DNA of 9,127 nucleotides from Pseudomonadota bacterium (GTDB lineage Bacteria > Pseudomonadota > Alphaproteobacteria > Rhodobacterales > Rhodobacteraceae), in contig JAKAJW010000110.1 in assembly GCA_021813645.1 (NCBI GenBank), positions 1 through 9,127 on the forward strand, given 5' to 3'. Under the pieces are notes generated by a model. It saw nothing but the letters and a program-made list of their open reading frames with translations. It made no database searches and was not told the origin of the DNA. Of this stretch, positions 1 to 6,322 are shown piece after piece; the first letter of the stretch is position 1, and every line of letters begins with the position of its first letter. Both the position numbers and the translations under genes were made by a program.

Positions 1-2
1 TC

Positions 3-659
3 GAGCCGTCGGAAGCCCTGGCGGTCGGGCTGGTGCTGTCCGGGATCGCCGTCGTCATGCTCGGACTGACGGCGAATCTGTTCGCGGCCGGGCTGCTGGC
101 CTTCACCATCTTCTTCTACGTCGTCGTCTATTCGATGCTGCTGAAGCGGACCACGCCGCAGAACATCGTCATCGGCGGCGCGGCCGGGGCCTTCCCGCCG
201 ATGATCGGCTGGGCGGTGGCTACCGGCGGGGTGAGCCTCGAGAGCGCCTTGATGTTCGCGCTGATCTTCATGTGGACGCCGCCGCACTTCTGGTCGCTGG
301 CGCTCTTCATGAAAGACGACTACTCCAATGCCGGCGTGCCGATGCTGACGGTCACGCATGGCCGCAAGGCGACCCGCAAGCACATCATCGTCTATACGAT
401 CCTGCTCGCCCCGGTGTCGCTGGCTGCCGCATTCACCTCGATCGGCGGGCCGATCTATCTCGTTGCTTCGGCGATCCTGAACGCGGGCTTTCTCCGGGGC
501 GCCTGGCGCATCTGGCGCCGCGACGAAATCCAGGCCGAGGCGGACAAATACGCGGTCGAGAAGAAGGTGTTTGGCTTCTCGCTGCTCTACCTGTTCCTGC
601 ATTTCGCGGCGTTGCTGGCGGAGGCGGCGTTGAAGCCCTACGGGCTCGGGAGATGGTGA
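3..659 (+). CDS. ctaB: Protoheme IX farnesyltransferase (heme O synthase), 3' part
   Basis: This is the C-terminal 218 codons of CtaB/Cox10; the reading frame is open to the window edge and the true start lies upstream. The enzyme is a polytopic UbiA-family prenyltransferase that adds a farnesyl group to heme b to make heme O, the precursor of heme A for aa3 oxidases. Visible family signatures are the LKRTTPQN stretch followed by a glycine-rich GGAAGAFPP segment, the TPPHFW motif in a membrane helix, and KDDYSNAGVPM, which matches the second Asp-rich region that binds the prenyl diphosphate through Mg. The first Asp-rich motif (NxxxD) would lie upstream. Several hydrophobic helices alternate with short basic loops. 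Its TGA stop shares one base with the start of the next gene, so the two are probably co-translated. Nothing suggests damage. Other UbiA prenyltransferases are unlikely given the cox gene neighbours. Confidence 0.96.
   Translation, partial: EPSEALAVGLVLSGIAVVMLGLTANLFAAGLLAFTIFFYVVVYSMLLKRTTPQNIVIGGAAGAFPPMIGWAVATGGVSLESALMFALIFMWTPPHFWSLALFMKDDYSNAGVPMLTVTHGRKATRKHIIVYTILLAPVSLAAAFTSIGGPIYLVASAILNAGFLRGAWRIWRRDEIQAEADKYAVEKKVFGFSLLYLFLHFAALLAEAALKPYGLGRW
648..652 (+). promoter_or_regulatory. Ribosome binding site that selects the CoxF-like start
   Basis: GGGAG lies 6 nt before ATG 659 but directly abuts the in-frame ATG at 653. The spacing therefore favours 659 as the initiation codon. Confidence 0.55.
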
Positions 660-832
660 TGGCGATCCAGCCGGAGCACGAGATCCACAAGCGCCGGCGC
701 GGCCGGAACCTTGGGCTCGGTCTCTCGCTGATGGCTTTCGTGGTGATCGTGTTCGGCGTGACGATCGTGAAAGTCTCCGATACGCCTCGCCCGGGCAAGA
801 CCGCGGCCGAGTTCCTGGGGGCCAAGCAATGA
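659..832 (+). CDS. CoxF-like small cytochrome c oxidase assembly protein
   Basis: This is a 57-residue protein with a charged, basic N-terminus (EHEIHKRRRGRN), one transmembrane helix at about residues 19-40, and a short tail after it ending in LGAKQ. Its position between ctaB and ctaG, and its N-terminal pattern QPEHEIHKRR, match the small CoxF-like proteins of alphaproteobacterial aa3 oxidase operons. By the positive-inside rule the N-terminus is cytoplasmic and the tail periplasmic. The exact biochemical role of this family is not known to me beyond its link to oxidase assembly. Start 659 is preferred over 653 because of the spacing to GGGAG; it then overlaps the ctaB stop by one base (TGATG). 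Its own stop overlaps the ctaG start by 4 bp (ATGA), which implies translational coupling. Confidence 0.82.
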   Translation: MAIQPEHEIHKRRRGRNLGLGLSLMAFVVIVFGVTIVKVSDTPRPGKTAAEFLGAKQ

Positions 833-1359
833 CCGGCTTCCTGCGCGCCGGCAGCGCGCTGGGGGTCGTCGCCTTTTTTGCCGGAGCGGCCACTTGGGCC
901 GCCTGGCCACGGCTGCAGGAAGCGGTGGGGTTCGCCGGCGCGAATCCGTTCAGCCGCAAGATCGCCGTCGAACTCGCCGCTGATCCGCAGCGCGGCGCCG
1001 ACTGGCGGCTTCGCCCGCTCGACAATCAGATGAAGCTTCGTCTAGGGGAGACCGGCATCGCCTTCTTCGAGGCCGAGAACCGCTCTGACAAACCGATCAC
1101 GGTTCAGGCACAATATCAGGTGAGCCCGCCCGCGGCCGACAAGTATATCGTCCGCATCGCGTGTTTCTGTCAGGATCGACAGACGCTCGGGCCGTACCAG
1201 AAGGCGGATCTGCCGATGACGTTCTTCATCGACCCGGCGATGGCCAAGGATCCGGCCTTCGCCTCGCTGAAGACGATCACGATGTCCTACAAATTCCAAG
1301 AGGCAAAAACGCCCGACCAGCAAGTGGCAGCGATTGCCGCCGCAGAGCCGATGAACTGA
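829..1359 (+). CDS. ctaG: Cytochrome c oxidase assembly protein CtaG/Cox11 (copper delivery to CuB), atypical
   Basis: The 176-residue protein has the Cox11 layout: a short cytoplasmic N-terminus, one membrane helix at about residues 8-26, and a periplasmic beta-sandwich domain. Cox11 hands copper to the CuB site of oxidase subunit I. Supporting segments are RLGETGIAFFEAENRSDKP, the IACFC copper motif (Cys112 and Cys114), LPMTFFIDP and the final TITMSYKF strand. Two features are odd. The family motif is normally CFCF but reads CFCQ here. The conserved cysteine just after the membrane helix (normally in an FCxVTGF context) is replaced by Gln30 in LQEAVGFAG, so the protein has only two cysteines. 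The reading frame is intact and the length is near normal, so this is a divergent gene and not a frameshift artefact. It starts within the stop of the CoxF-like gene and is followed by ctaE, so its operon position is normal. Confidence 0.9.
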   Translation: MTGFLRAGSALGVVAFFAGAATWAAWPRLQEAVGFAGANPFSRKIAVELAADPQRGADWRLRPLDNQMKLRLGETGIAFFEAENRSDKPITVQAQYQVSPPAADKYIVRIACFCQDRQTLGPYQKADLPMTFFIDPAMAKDPAFASLKTITMSYKFQEAKTPDQQVAAIAAAEPMN

Positions 1360-1377
1360 TCCGAGGAGGGGACCTTC

Positions 1378-2190
1378 ATGGCGCATGAGAAGAACCACGA
1401 CTACCAGATACTTCCGCCGTCGATCTGGCCCTTCCTGGGCGCGCTCGGGGCGTTCGTCATGCTGTTCGGGGCGGTGTTGTTCATGCACCATATGGGCCCC
1501 TGGATGTTCATCGCAGGCGTCCTCGTCGTGCTATACGTCATGTACGGCTGGTGGTCCGAAGTGGTGCATGAGGGCAATACCGGCGAACATACGCCGGTGG
1601 TGCGCATCAGCCTGCGCTACGGTTTCATGATGTTCATCATGTCCGAGGTGATGTTCTTCGCCGCTTGGTTCTGGACCTTCATCAAGCACGCCATGTATCC
1701 CGGCGGGCCGACGGAGCCGCAGGCGTTTCACGTCTGGCCCCCGGCCGGGGTGGAAACCTTCGACCCCTGGCACCTGCCGATCATCAACACGCTGATCCTG
1801 CTGTGCTCGGGGGCTGCGGCGACTTGGGCGCACCATGCGCTGGTGCATGAGAACAATCGCAAGGATCTCGTGAACGGGCTTACCCTCGCGATCGTCCTCG
1901 GCGCCTGCTTCACGCTCTTCCAGGCCTACGAATACTCCACCGCCACCTTCGGCTTCGCGGGGAACATCTACGGCGCCTCGTTCTTCATGGCGACGGGCTT
2001 CCACGGGGCGCATGTGATCATCGGCACGATCTTCCTGGGCGTCTGCCTGATCCGGGCGCTGCGCGGGGATTTCACGCCGACCGAACATGTCGGCTTCGAG
2101 GCGGCGGCCTGGTACTGGCACTTCGTCGATGTGGTCTGGCTGTTCCTCTTCGCGCTGGTCTACATCTGGGGCGGCAACGGCCTGGGTTGA
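1378..2190 (+). CDS. ctaE: Cytochrome c oxidase subunit III (aa3 type)
   Basis: This is a complete 270-residue subunit III, a seven-helix membrane protein that packs against subunit I and stabilises the proton-pumping oxidase. Recognisable segments are the N-terminal KNHDYQILPPSIWPF, GEHTPVVRISLRYGF, the helix with Glu90 in MSEVMFF (the conserved carbodiimide-reactive acid of the family), FDPWHLPIINT, TWAHHALV, QAYEYS, MATGFHGAHVIIGT, and the C-terminal EAAAWYWHFVDVVW. The sequence agrees closely with Paracoccus/Rhodobacter subunit III apart from a shortened loop between the first two helices (around MHHMGPW). A strong ribosome binding site (GAGGAGGG, 1363-1370) lies 7 nt before the ATG, and an 18-nt gap separates it from ctaG. 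This fits higher expression of a structural subunit than of the assembly factors upstream. Two hairpins follow the stop. Confidence 0.98.
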   Translation: MAHEKNHDYQILPPSIWPFLGALGAFVMLFGAVLFMHHMGPWMFIAGVLVVLYVMYGWWSEVVHEGNTGEHTPVVRISLRYGFMMFIMSEVMFFAAWFWTFIKHAMYPGGPTEPQAFHVWPPAGVETFDPWHLPIINTLILLCSGAAATWAHHALVHENNRKDLVNGLTLAIVLGACFTLFQAYEYSTATFGFAGNIYGASFFMATGFHGAHVIIGTIFLGVCLIRALRGDFTPTEHVGFEAAAWYWHFVDVVWLFLFALVYIWGGNGLG

Positions 2191-2191
2191 C

Positions 2192-2206
2192 GCCTGCGGC
2201 GCAGGC
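2192..2206 (+). other. Small hairpin directly after ctaE
   Basis: GCCTGC and GCAGGC form a 6-bp GC-rich stem with a 3-nt loop, beginning one base after the ctaE stop. There is no T tract. It may protect the 3' end of the cox mRNA or act together with the second hairpin at 2217-2244. Confidence 0.45.
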
Positions 2207-2216
2207 CGAGCGAGAC

Positions 2217-2247
2217 GAAGCGCGGGCCGGAGGGCGCGCGCTTCTTT
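2217..2247 (+). terminator. Probable factor-independent terminator or attenuator between ctaE and SURF1
   Basis: GAAGCGCG (2217-2224) and CGCGCTTC (2237-2244) form a perfect 8-bp stem around a 12-nt loop, followed by TTT, so the right arm and tail read CTTCTTT. The T tract is short, so termination may be partial. The hairpin lies 26 nt after the ctaE stop and ends 15 nt before the preferred SURF1 start. It could separate the oxidase operon from the SURF1-thrC genes. Confidence 0.5.
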
Positions 2248-2262
2248 ATGTTCCGAGGGCGC

Positions 2263-2937
2263 ATGACCCGCTACATCTTTCCGCTGCTGCTTGGCCTGAT
2301 CGGCGCCGGCATCCTGGTCAGCCTCGGCATCTGGCAATTGCACCGGCTGGCCTGGAAGGAGCGGCTTCTGGCGGAGATCACGGCCAAGATCGCCGCCGCC
2401 CCGGTCGCCCTGCCCGCGGCGCCCGATCCGCGCCGCGATCAATATCTGGCGGTCATTGCTTCCGGCCAGGTCGTGCCGCAGGAACTCCACGTGCTGACCT
2501 CGACGGCCGAAACCGGGCCGGGTTATCGGATCATCTCGCCCTTCGTGCTGGCGGACGGCCAGCGGGTGATGGTCGATCGCGGCTTCGTGCCAGAGGCGCA
2601 GATCCGCGTGCCGCGGCCGGGATTTGCGACCACCGTGGTCGGTAACCTTGAATGGCCCAATGAGGCGGATTATTTCACACCCAAGCCCGATCTGAAGGCC
2701 GATATCTGGTTCGCGCGCGACGTGGCTCGAATGGCGGCGGAACTGCGGACGGCGCCGGTCCTGATCGTCGTACAGCGCGCGCCCGGCGAGGCGCCCGGGG
2801 TGACTGCCGTGCCCGCCGGCACATCGGGGATACGCAATCAGCATTTGAATTATGCGATCACTTGGTTTTCGCTTGCGATTTGCTGGCTGGGGATGACAGG
2901 GCTGCTGCTCTGGCGTATCAGGCAGAGGCGAGTTTAG
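2263..2937 (+). CDS. SURF1 family cytochrome c oxidase biogenesis protein
   Basis: This protein has two transmembrane helices (about residues 4-24 and 198-217) with a large periplasmic domain between them, the standard SURF1/Shy1 topology. SURF1 proteins help insert heme A into oxidase subunit I. Family signatures are SLGIWQLHRLAWK after the first helix, VDRGFVP near residue 106, YFTPKPDL near 137, IWFARDVARMA, and RNQHLNYAITWFSLA entering the last helix. I prefer ATG 2263 (224 aa) because GAGGG at 2255-2259 lies just before it and the product begins MTRYIFPLL, like its relatives. ATG 2248 would add five residues but has poor ribosome binding site spacing (GGAGGG ends 13 nt upstream). The gene follows the terminator-like hairpin, so it may be expressed separately from ctaE. 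Its stop is 11 nt from the thrC start. Confidence 0.93.
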   Translation: MTRYIFPLLLGLIGAGILVSLGIWQLHRLAWKERLLAEITAKIAAAPVALPAAPDPRRDQYLAVIASGQVVPQELHVLTSTAETGPGYRIISPFVLADGQRVMVDRGFVPEAQIRVPRPGFATTVVGNLEWPNEADYFTPKPDLKADIWFARDVARMAAELRTAPVLIVVQRAPGEAPGVTAVPAGTSGIRNQHLNYAITWFSLAICWLGMTGLLLWRIRQRRV

Positions 2938-2948
2938 GTCCTGTTGCA

Positions 2949-4334
2949 ATGAACTATGTATCCACCCGGGGCGCTGCCCCCGTTCTCGGCTTCGAGGCGG
3001 CGATGCTCGCCGGGCTTGCGCGCGACGGCGGGCTCTATGTCCCTGAAGTTGTGCCGGTGATGTCGCATGCCGAGATCGCCGCCTTGGCCGGGGTGAGCTA
3101 CGAAGAGGCCGCCTACCGCGTGATGCGTCCTTTCCTCGGCGAGGCCTTCGAGCAAGCCGAGTTCCGCAACCTGATCGGACGCGCCTACGAAGGTTTCGGA
3201 CATGCGGCGCGGGCGCCGCTGGTCCAGCTTGGGCCGAACCATTTCCTGATGGAGCTGTTCCACGGGCCGACGCTGGCCTTCAAGGACTTCGCCATGCAGC
3301 TGATCGGCCAGCTGTTTCAAGCGTCGCTGGCGCGCAGCGGCCGGCGGATCACCGTCGTCGGCGCCACTTCGGGCGATACCGGCTCGGCGGCGATCGAAGC
3401 CTTCCGCGGCTTGAACAATGTCGATGTCTTCATCCTCTATCCGCATGGCCGGGTGAGCGAGGTGCAGCGGCGGCAGATGACCACCCCGAAGGAGGACAAC
3501 GTGCATGCGCTGGCGCTGCATGGCACCTTCGACGACTGCCAGGCCCGCGTGAAGGACATGTTCAACGACTTCGCCTTCCGCGATGCGGTGGGCTTGGCCG
3601 GCGTGAATTCGATCAACTGGGCGCGGGTTCTGGCGCAGGTGGTCTATTACTTCACCGCCGCGGTCAGCCTTGGCGCGCCGCACCGCAAGGTAAGCTTTAC
3701 CGTGCCGACCGGCAATTTCGGCGACATCTTCGCCGGCTACATCGCCCGCGGCATGGGACTGCCGATCGACAAGCTGGTGATCGCGACCAATCAGAACGAT
3801 ATCTTGTATCGGGCGCTGACCACCGGCGCCTATGCCCCGGACGGGGTGAAGCCCTCGATCAGCCCGTCGATGGATATCCAGGTCTCATCCAATTTCGAGC
3901 GTGCGCTCTACGATGCCTATGGGCGCGATGGATCGGCGGTGGCGCAGCTGATGGGCGAGCTGGCGCTCGGCGGCTTCGCCATCAGCCAGGGTGCGCTCGA
4001 GCAGCTGCAGCAGACCTTCGCGTCGGGCCGCGCCTCGGAAGCGGAGACCGAATTCACCATCGAGCGCATCTACTATGCCACCGGCGTCCTGATCTGCCCG
4101 CATACCGCCGTCGGCGTGAAAGTGGCCGAGGAGCATCTGGGGGCGGTACCGATGGTGACGCTTGCCACGGCACATCCCGCCAAGTTCCCCGATGCGGTGG
4201 CGGCCGCAGTCGGTGTCCAGCCGGCACTGCCGCAGCGCATGGCCGATCTGTTCGACCGGCCGGAGCGCGTGACCGAAGTGCCGAACGACCTTGGTGCCAT
4301 TGAAACCCTGATCCGCGAAAGGATCGCCCGTTGA
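2949..4334 (+). CDS. thrC: Threonine synthase
   Basis: This 461-residue PLP enzyme converts O-phosphohomoserine and water to threonine and phosphate, the last step of threonine synthesis in the cytoplasm. The N-terminus NYVSTRGAAPVLGFEAAML is that of the longer proteobacterial/fungal ThrC type. The PLP lysine is Lys112 in GPTLAFKDFAMQ. Next comes GATSGDTGSAA (138-148), a PLP/substrate loop of fold-type II enzymes, and the phosphate-binding loop TGNFGD (254-259). The C-terminal segment ATAHPAKFPDAV is also typical. The start is set by the match of the first residues to the family; the ribosome binding site is weak (AGG 10 nt upstream, overlapping the SURF1 stop), so expression may depend on read-through translation from SURF1. 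The stop TGA overlaps the TTG start of the next gene. Length and all key residues look normal. Confidence 0.98.
   Translation: MNYVSTRGAAPVLGFEAAMLAGLARDGGLYVPEVVPVMSHAEIAALAGVSYEEAAYRVMRPFLGEAFEQAEFRNLIGRAYEGFGHAARAPLVQLGPNHFLMELFHGPTLAFKDFAMQLIGQLFQASLARSGRRITVVGATSGDTGSAAIEAFRGLNNVDVFILYPHGRVSEVQRRQMTTPKEDNVHALALHGTFDDCQARVKDMFNDFAFRDAVGLAGVNSINWARVLAQVVYYFTAAVSLGAPHRKVSFTVPTGNFGDIFAGYIARGMGLPIDKLVIATNQNDILYRALTTGAYAPDGVKPSISPSMDIQVSSNFERALYDAYGRDGSAVAQLMGELALGGFAISQGALEQLQQTFASGRASEAETEFTIERIYYATGVLICPHTAVGVKVAEEHLGAVPMVTLATAHPAKFPDAVAAAVGVQPALPQRMADLFDRPERVTEVPNDLGAIETLIRERIAR
4318..4323 (+). promoter_or_regulatory. Ribosome binding site supporting the TTG start of the M16 peptidase
   Basis: AAAGGA sits inside the end of thrC, 7 nt before TTG 4331. 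This is good spacing, and no in-frame ATG occurs nearby, so it supports the rare start codon. Confidence 0.65.
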
Positions 4335-5590
4335 GCGCACGCATAACCACCCTCGGCAATGGCCTGCGGATCGTCACCGAGGCGATGCCGGGGCTGAAAT
4401 CGGCCTCGATCGGCGTCTGGGTGAATGCGGGCGGGCGGCACGAGCGAGCCGAGCAGAATGGCATCGCGCATTTTCTCGAGCACATGGCCTTCAAGGGCAC
4501 GGAGAAGCGCACCGCCCTGCAGATCGCCGAGGCGATCGAGGACGTCGGCGGCTATATCAATGCCTATACCAGCCGCGAGACGACCGCCTATTACGCCCGG
4601 GTGCTGGAGGAGGACGTGCCGCTCGCCGTCGATGTGATCGGCGACATCGTTCTGAAGCCGATCTTCGATCCGAAAGAGATCGAGGTCGAACGCCATGTGA
4701 TCTTGCAGGAGATCGGGCAGGCGCTCGACACGCCGGACGATGTCATCTTCGACTGGCTGCAGGAAGCGGCCTATCCCGATCAGCCCTTCGGGCGCTCGAT
4801 TCTGGGGCCGGCCGAGCGGGTGGAGAGCTTCCGGCGCGACGACCTGTCGAATTTCGTGGGCGAGCATTACGGGCCGAATGAGATGATCCTGGCGGCCGCC
4901 GGTTCGGTCGATCACGACCAGATCGTCCAACTCGCCGGCGAGGCCTTCGGCGATCTGCGTCCGGTCGGCGCGCGGCACGTGCAACCGGCCGCGTTCAACG
5001 GCGGGGAACGGCGCGAGATCAAGGATTTGGAGCAGGCGCATTTCGCCCTGGCCTTCGAAGCGCCGGGGTATCGCGACGAACGGATGTATGTCAGCCAGGT
5101 GCTGTCCACCGCGCTCGGCGGCGGCATGTCCTCGCGGCTGTTCCAGAAGATCCGGGAAGAGCGGGGCCTGTGCTACTCAATCTTCTCGCAATCGGGCTCC
5201 TATGAAGATACCGGCATGTTCACGATCTACGCCGGAACCTCGGACGAAGAGATCGGCGAACTGGCCGGGCTGACCATGGACGAGTTGAAGCGCTCGGCAG
5301 AGGACATGACCGAGGCCGAGGTGGCCCGCGCCCGAGCCCAGATGAAGGCGGGCATGCTGATGGGCCTCGAAAGTCCGTCGAGCCGGGCCGAGCGCTTGGC
5401 GCGGCTCTTGGCGATCTGGGGCCGCGTTCCCGATGTCGAGGAGGCGGTGGCCAAGATCGACGCGGTGACGACCGAGGCGGTCCGGGCCCATGCAGCGGAA
5501 ATGATGGGGGCGGGCGCGGCCCTGGCGCTGTACGGGCCGGTCGGCCGCGCGCCCGGGCTTGAGGAGCTGCGCCGGAGGCTGGCCGCCTGA
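4331..5590 (+). CDS. M16 family zinc peptidase (processing-peptidase-like)
   Basis: This 419-residue protein belongs to the M16B (inverzincin) peptidases, relatives of the beta subunit of mitochondrial processing peptidase. The active site is HFLEH, with zinc ligands His47 and His51 and catalytic Glu50; Glu127 in VILQEIGQ supplies the third ligand. The following DTPDDVIFDWLQE and PFGRSILGP segments are typical. The second, inactive half-domain includes GGGMSSRLFQKIREERGLCYS (about 263-283), which carries the conserved substrate-binding Arg and Tyr. There is no signal peptide, so it probably acts in the cytoplasm, degrading or trimming peptides; the substrate is unknown. The start is TTG, overlapping the thrC stop by 4 bp (TTGA), with AAAGGA 7 nt upstream. 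The product then begins SARITTLGNGLRIVTE, matching the family N-terminus. Its stop overlaps the next start by one base. The thrC-M16-acetyltransferase order is common in Rhodobacteraceae. Confidence 0.95.
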   Translation: MSARITTLGNGLRIVTEAMPGLKSASIGVWVNAGGRHERAEQNGIAHFLEHMAFKGTEKRTALQIAEAIEDVGGYINAYTSRETTAYYARVLEEDVPLAVDVIGDIVLKPIFDPKEIEVERHVILQEIGQALDTPDDVIFDWLQEAAYPDQPFGRSILGPAERVESFRRDDLSNFVGEHYGPNEMILAAAGSVDHDQIVQLAGEAFGDLRPVGARHVQPAAFNGGERREIKDLEQAHFALAFEAPGYRDERMYVSQVLSTALGGGMSSRLFQKIREERGLCYSIFSQSGSYEDTGMFTIYAGTSDEEIGELAGLTMDELKRSAEDMTEAEVARARAQMKAGMLMGLESPSSRAERLARLLAIWGRVPDVEEAVAKIDAVTTEAVRAHAAEMMGAGAALALYGPVGRAPGLEELRRRLAA

Positions 5591-6174
5591 TGTGGCCTCT
5601 GGGCCGGAAGGTCACGATCGAGACGGAGCGGCTGACGTTGCGCCTGCCGCAGCAGGCGGATGCCTATGCCTGGACCGAGTTGCGGCGGGCTTCGGCGGCG
5701 TTTTTGCAGCCCTGGGAGCCGACTTGGGCGACGGATCACCTGTCGCGGCGCGCCTTCACCAACCGGGTCTACTGGGCGGCGCGGGCGAGCCGGACCGGTA
5801 CTGCCCTGCCGGTGTTCCTGATCCGGCGGGAGGATCAGCAACTGCTGGGCGCGATCACCCTCGACAATATCCGCAGGGGGCCGGCGCAGGCCGGGACGCT
5901 GGGTTATTGGATCGGCCAACCCTTTGCGCGGCAAGGCTTTATGCGCGAGGCGCTGAGCGCGCTGGTGCATCATGCCTTCACCCGGCTCGACCTTAGCCGG
6001 CTGGAAGCGGCCTGCCTGCCGGAGAATGTCGCCTCGCGCGGGGTGCTGGAAAAATGCGGCTTCAAATACGAAGGCGTGGCGCAGAGCTACCTGCAAATCA
6101 ACGGGCGCTGGCGCAATCACGTGCTTTACGCCAATCTCCGGGGGGACCGGCGGGGGCGAACGGAGGTCGGCTGA
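5590..6174 (+). CDS. rimJ: GNAT family N-acetyltransferase, RimJ/RimL type
   Basis: This 194-residue acetyl-CoA-dependent acetyltransferase resembles RimJ/RimL, which acetylate protein N-termini (ribosomal proteins S5 and L12 in E. coli). It opens with IETERLTLRLP, typical of this subgroup. The acetyl-CoA binding motif A is GYWIGQPFARQGFMREAL (about 105-122), with ARQGFM forming the pyrophosphate loop. It is followed by LEAACLPENVASRGVLEKCGFKYEG (139-162), the motif B region, and YLQINGRWRNHVLYA near the C-terminus. The symbol is a family-level label; the actual substrate cannot be read from the sequence. Its ATG overlaps the M16 stop (TGATG), and GGAGG lies 11 nt upstream inside the M16 gene, so it is probably translated from the same message. 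A short hairpin, CGGCT-GAA-AGCCG (6168-6180), spans the stop codon but lacks a T tract. Confidence 0.93.
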   Translation: MWPLGRKVTIETERLTLRLPQQADAYAWTELRRASAAFLQPWEPTWATDHLSRRAFTNRVYWAARASRTGTALPVFLIRREDQQLLGAITLDNIRRGPAQAGTLGYWIGQPFARQGFMREALSALVHHAFTRLDLSRLEAACLPENVASRGVLEKCGFKYEGVAQSYLQINGRWRNHVLYANLRGDRRGRTEVG

Positions 6175-6215
6175 AAGCCGCAACGCTTGTGGGCTAAGCC
6201 GTTCTGGTGGCAGGG

Positions 6216-6233
6216 AAATCGGCATACCGATTT
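6216..6233 (+). promoter_or_regulatory. Dyad at the upstream edge of the repeat array, possible operator
   Basis: AAATCGG (6216-6222) and CCGATTT (6227-6233) are perfect inverted arms around a 4-nt CATA spacer. The right arm is the core of the first 11-bp repeat. A perfect TTGACA (6232-6237), a possible -35 box, follows directly. I see no convincing -10 hexamer 16-18 nt downstream (the bases there read like TTGCAC). The function is inferred only from structure and from its position before the DUF1697 gene. An RNA stem is an alternative. Confidence 0.45.
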
Positions 6234-6277
6234 GACACCGATTTCGCACCGATTTTGCACCGACGTCGCACCGCATT
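6223..6277 (+). repeat. Five 11-bp direct repeats, core ACCGATTT
   Basis: The 55 bp divide exactly into five 11-bp units of form NNN-ACCG-ATTT. The leading triplets are CAT, GAC, CGC, TGC and CGC. The 8-bp core is ACCGATTT in units 1-3 (6226, 6237, 6248), ACCGACGT in unit 4 (6259) and ACCGCATT in unit 5 (6270). ACCG is thus invariant and the AT-rich 4-mer decays towards the downstream gene. The period is close to one helical turn, so all copies face the same side of the DNA. The array is far more AT-rich than its surroundings. It lies in the only gap of the window that separates the RimJ-like gene from DUF1697. Confidence 0.85.
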
Positions 6278-6322
6278 GCGCGCGGCCAAGCGGCCGGGCG
6301 CCAGCAGGGAAGGGCAGGCGCG

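Noticed and set aside
829..1359. CtaG divergence explained by a sequencing frameshift
   Set aside because: Conserved Cox11 segments occur in one frame from the membrane helix to the final strand, and neither missing residue lies next to a frame change.
1531..2949. Long minus-strand open frame of about 472 codons opposite ctaE and SURF1
   Set aside because: Its product is low-complexity and rich in Arg, Pro, Gln, His and Asp. It lies opposite two well-supported genes and is the usual antisense shadow in GC-rich DNA.
6223..6277. The repeat array as a CRISPR or a plasmid-type iteron origin
   Set aside because: The units are only 11 bp with 3-bp variable parts, so there are no spacers. No cas, rep or partition gene is present, and the context is chromosomal housekeeping.
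6283..6296. CGGCC-AAGC-GGCCG hairpin between the repeat array and the DUF1697 start
   Set aside because: It is a perfect but short 5-bp stem of a kind expected often at this GC content, without supporting signals.
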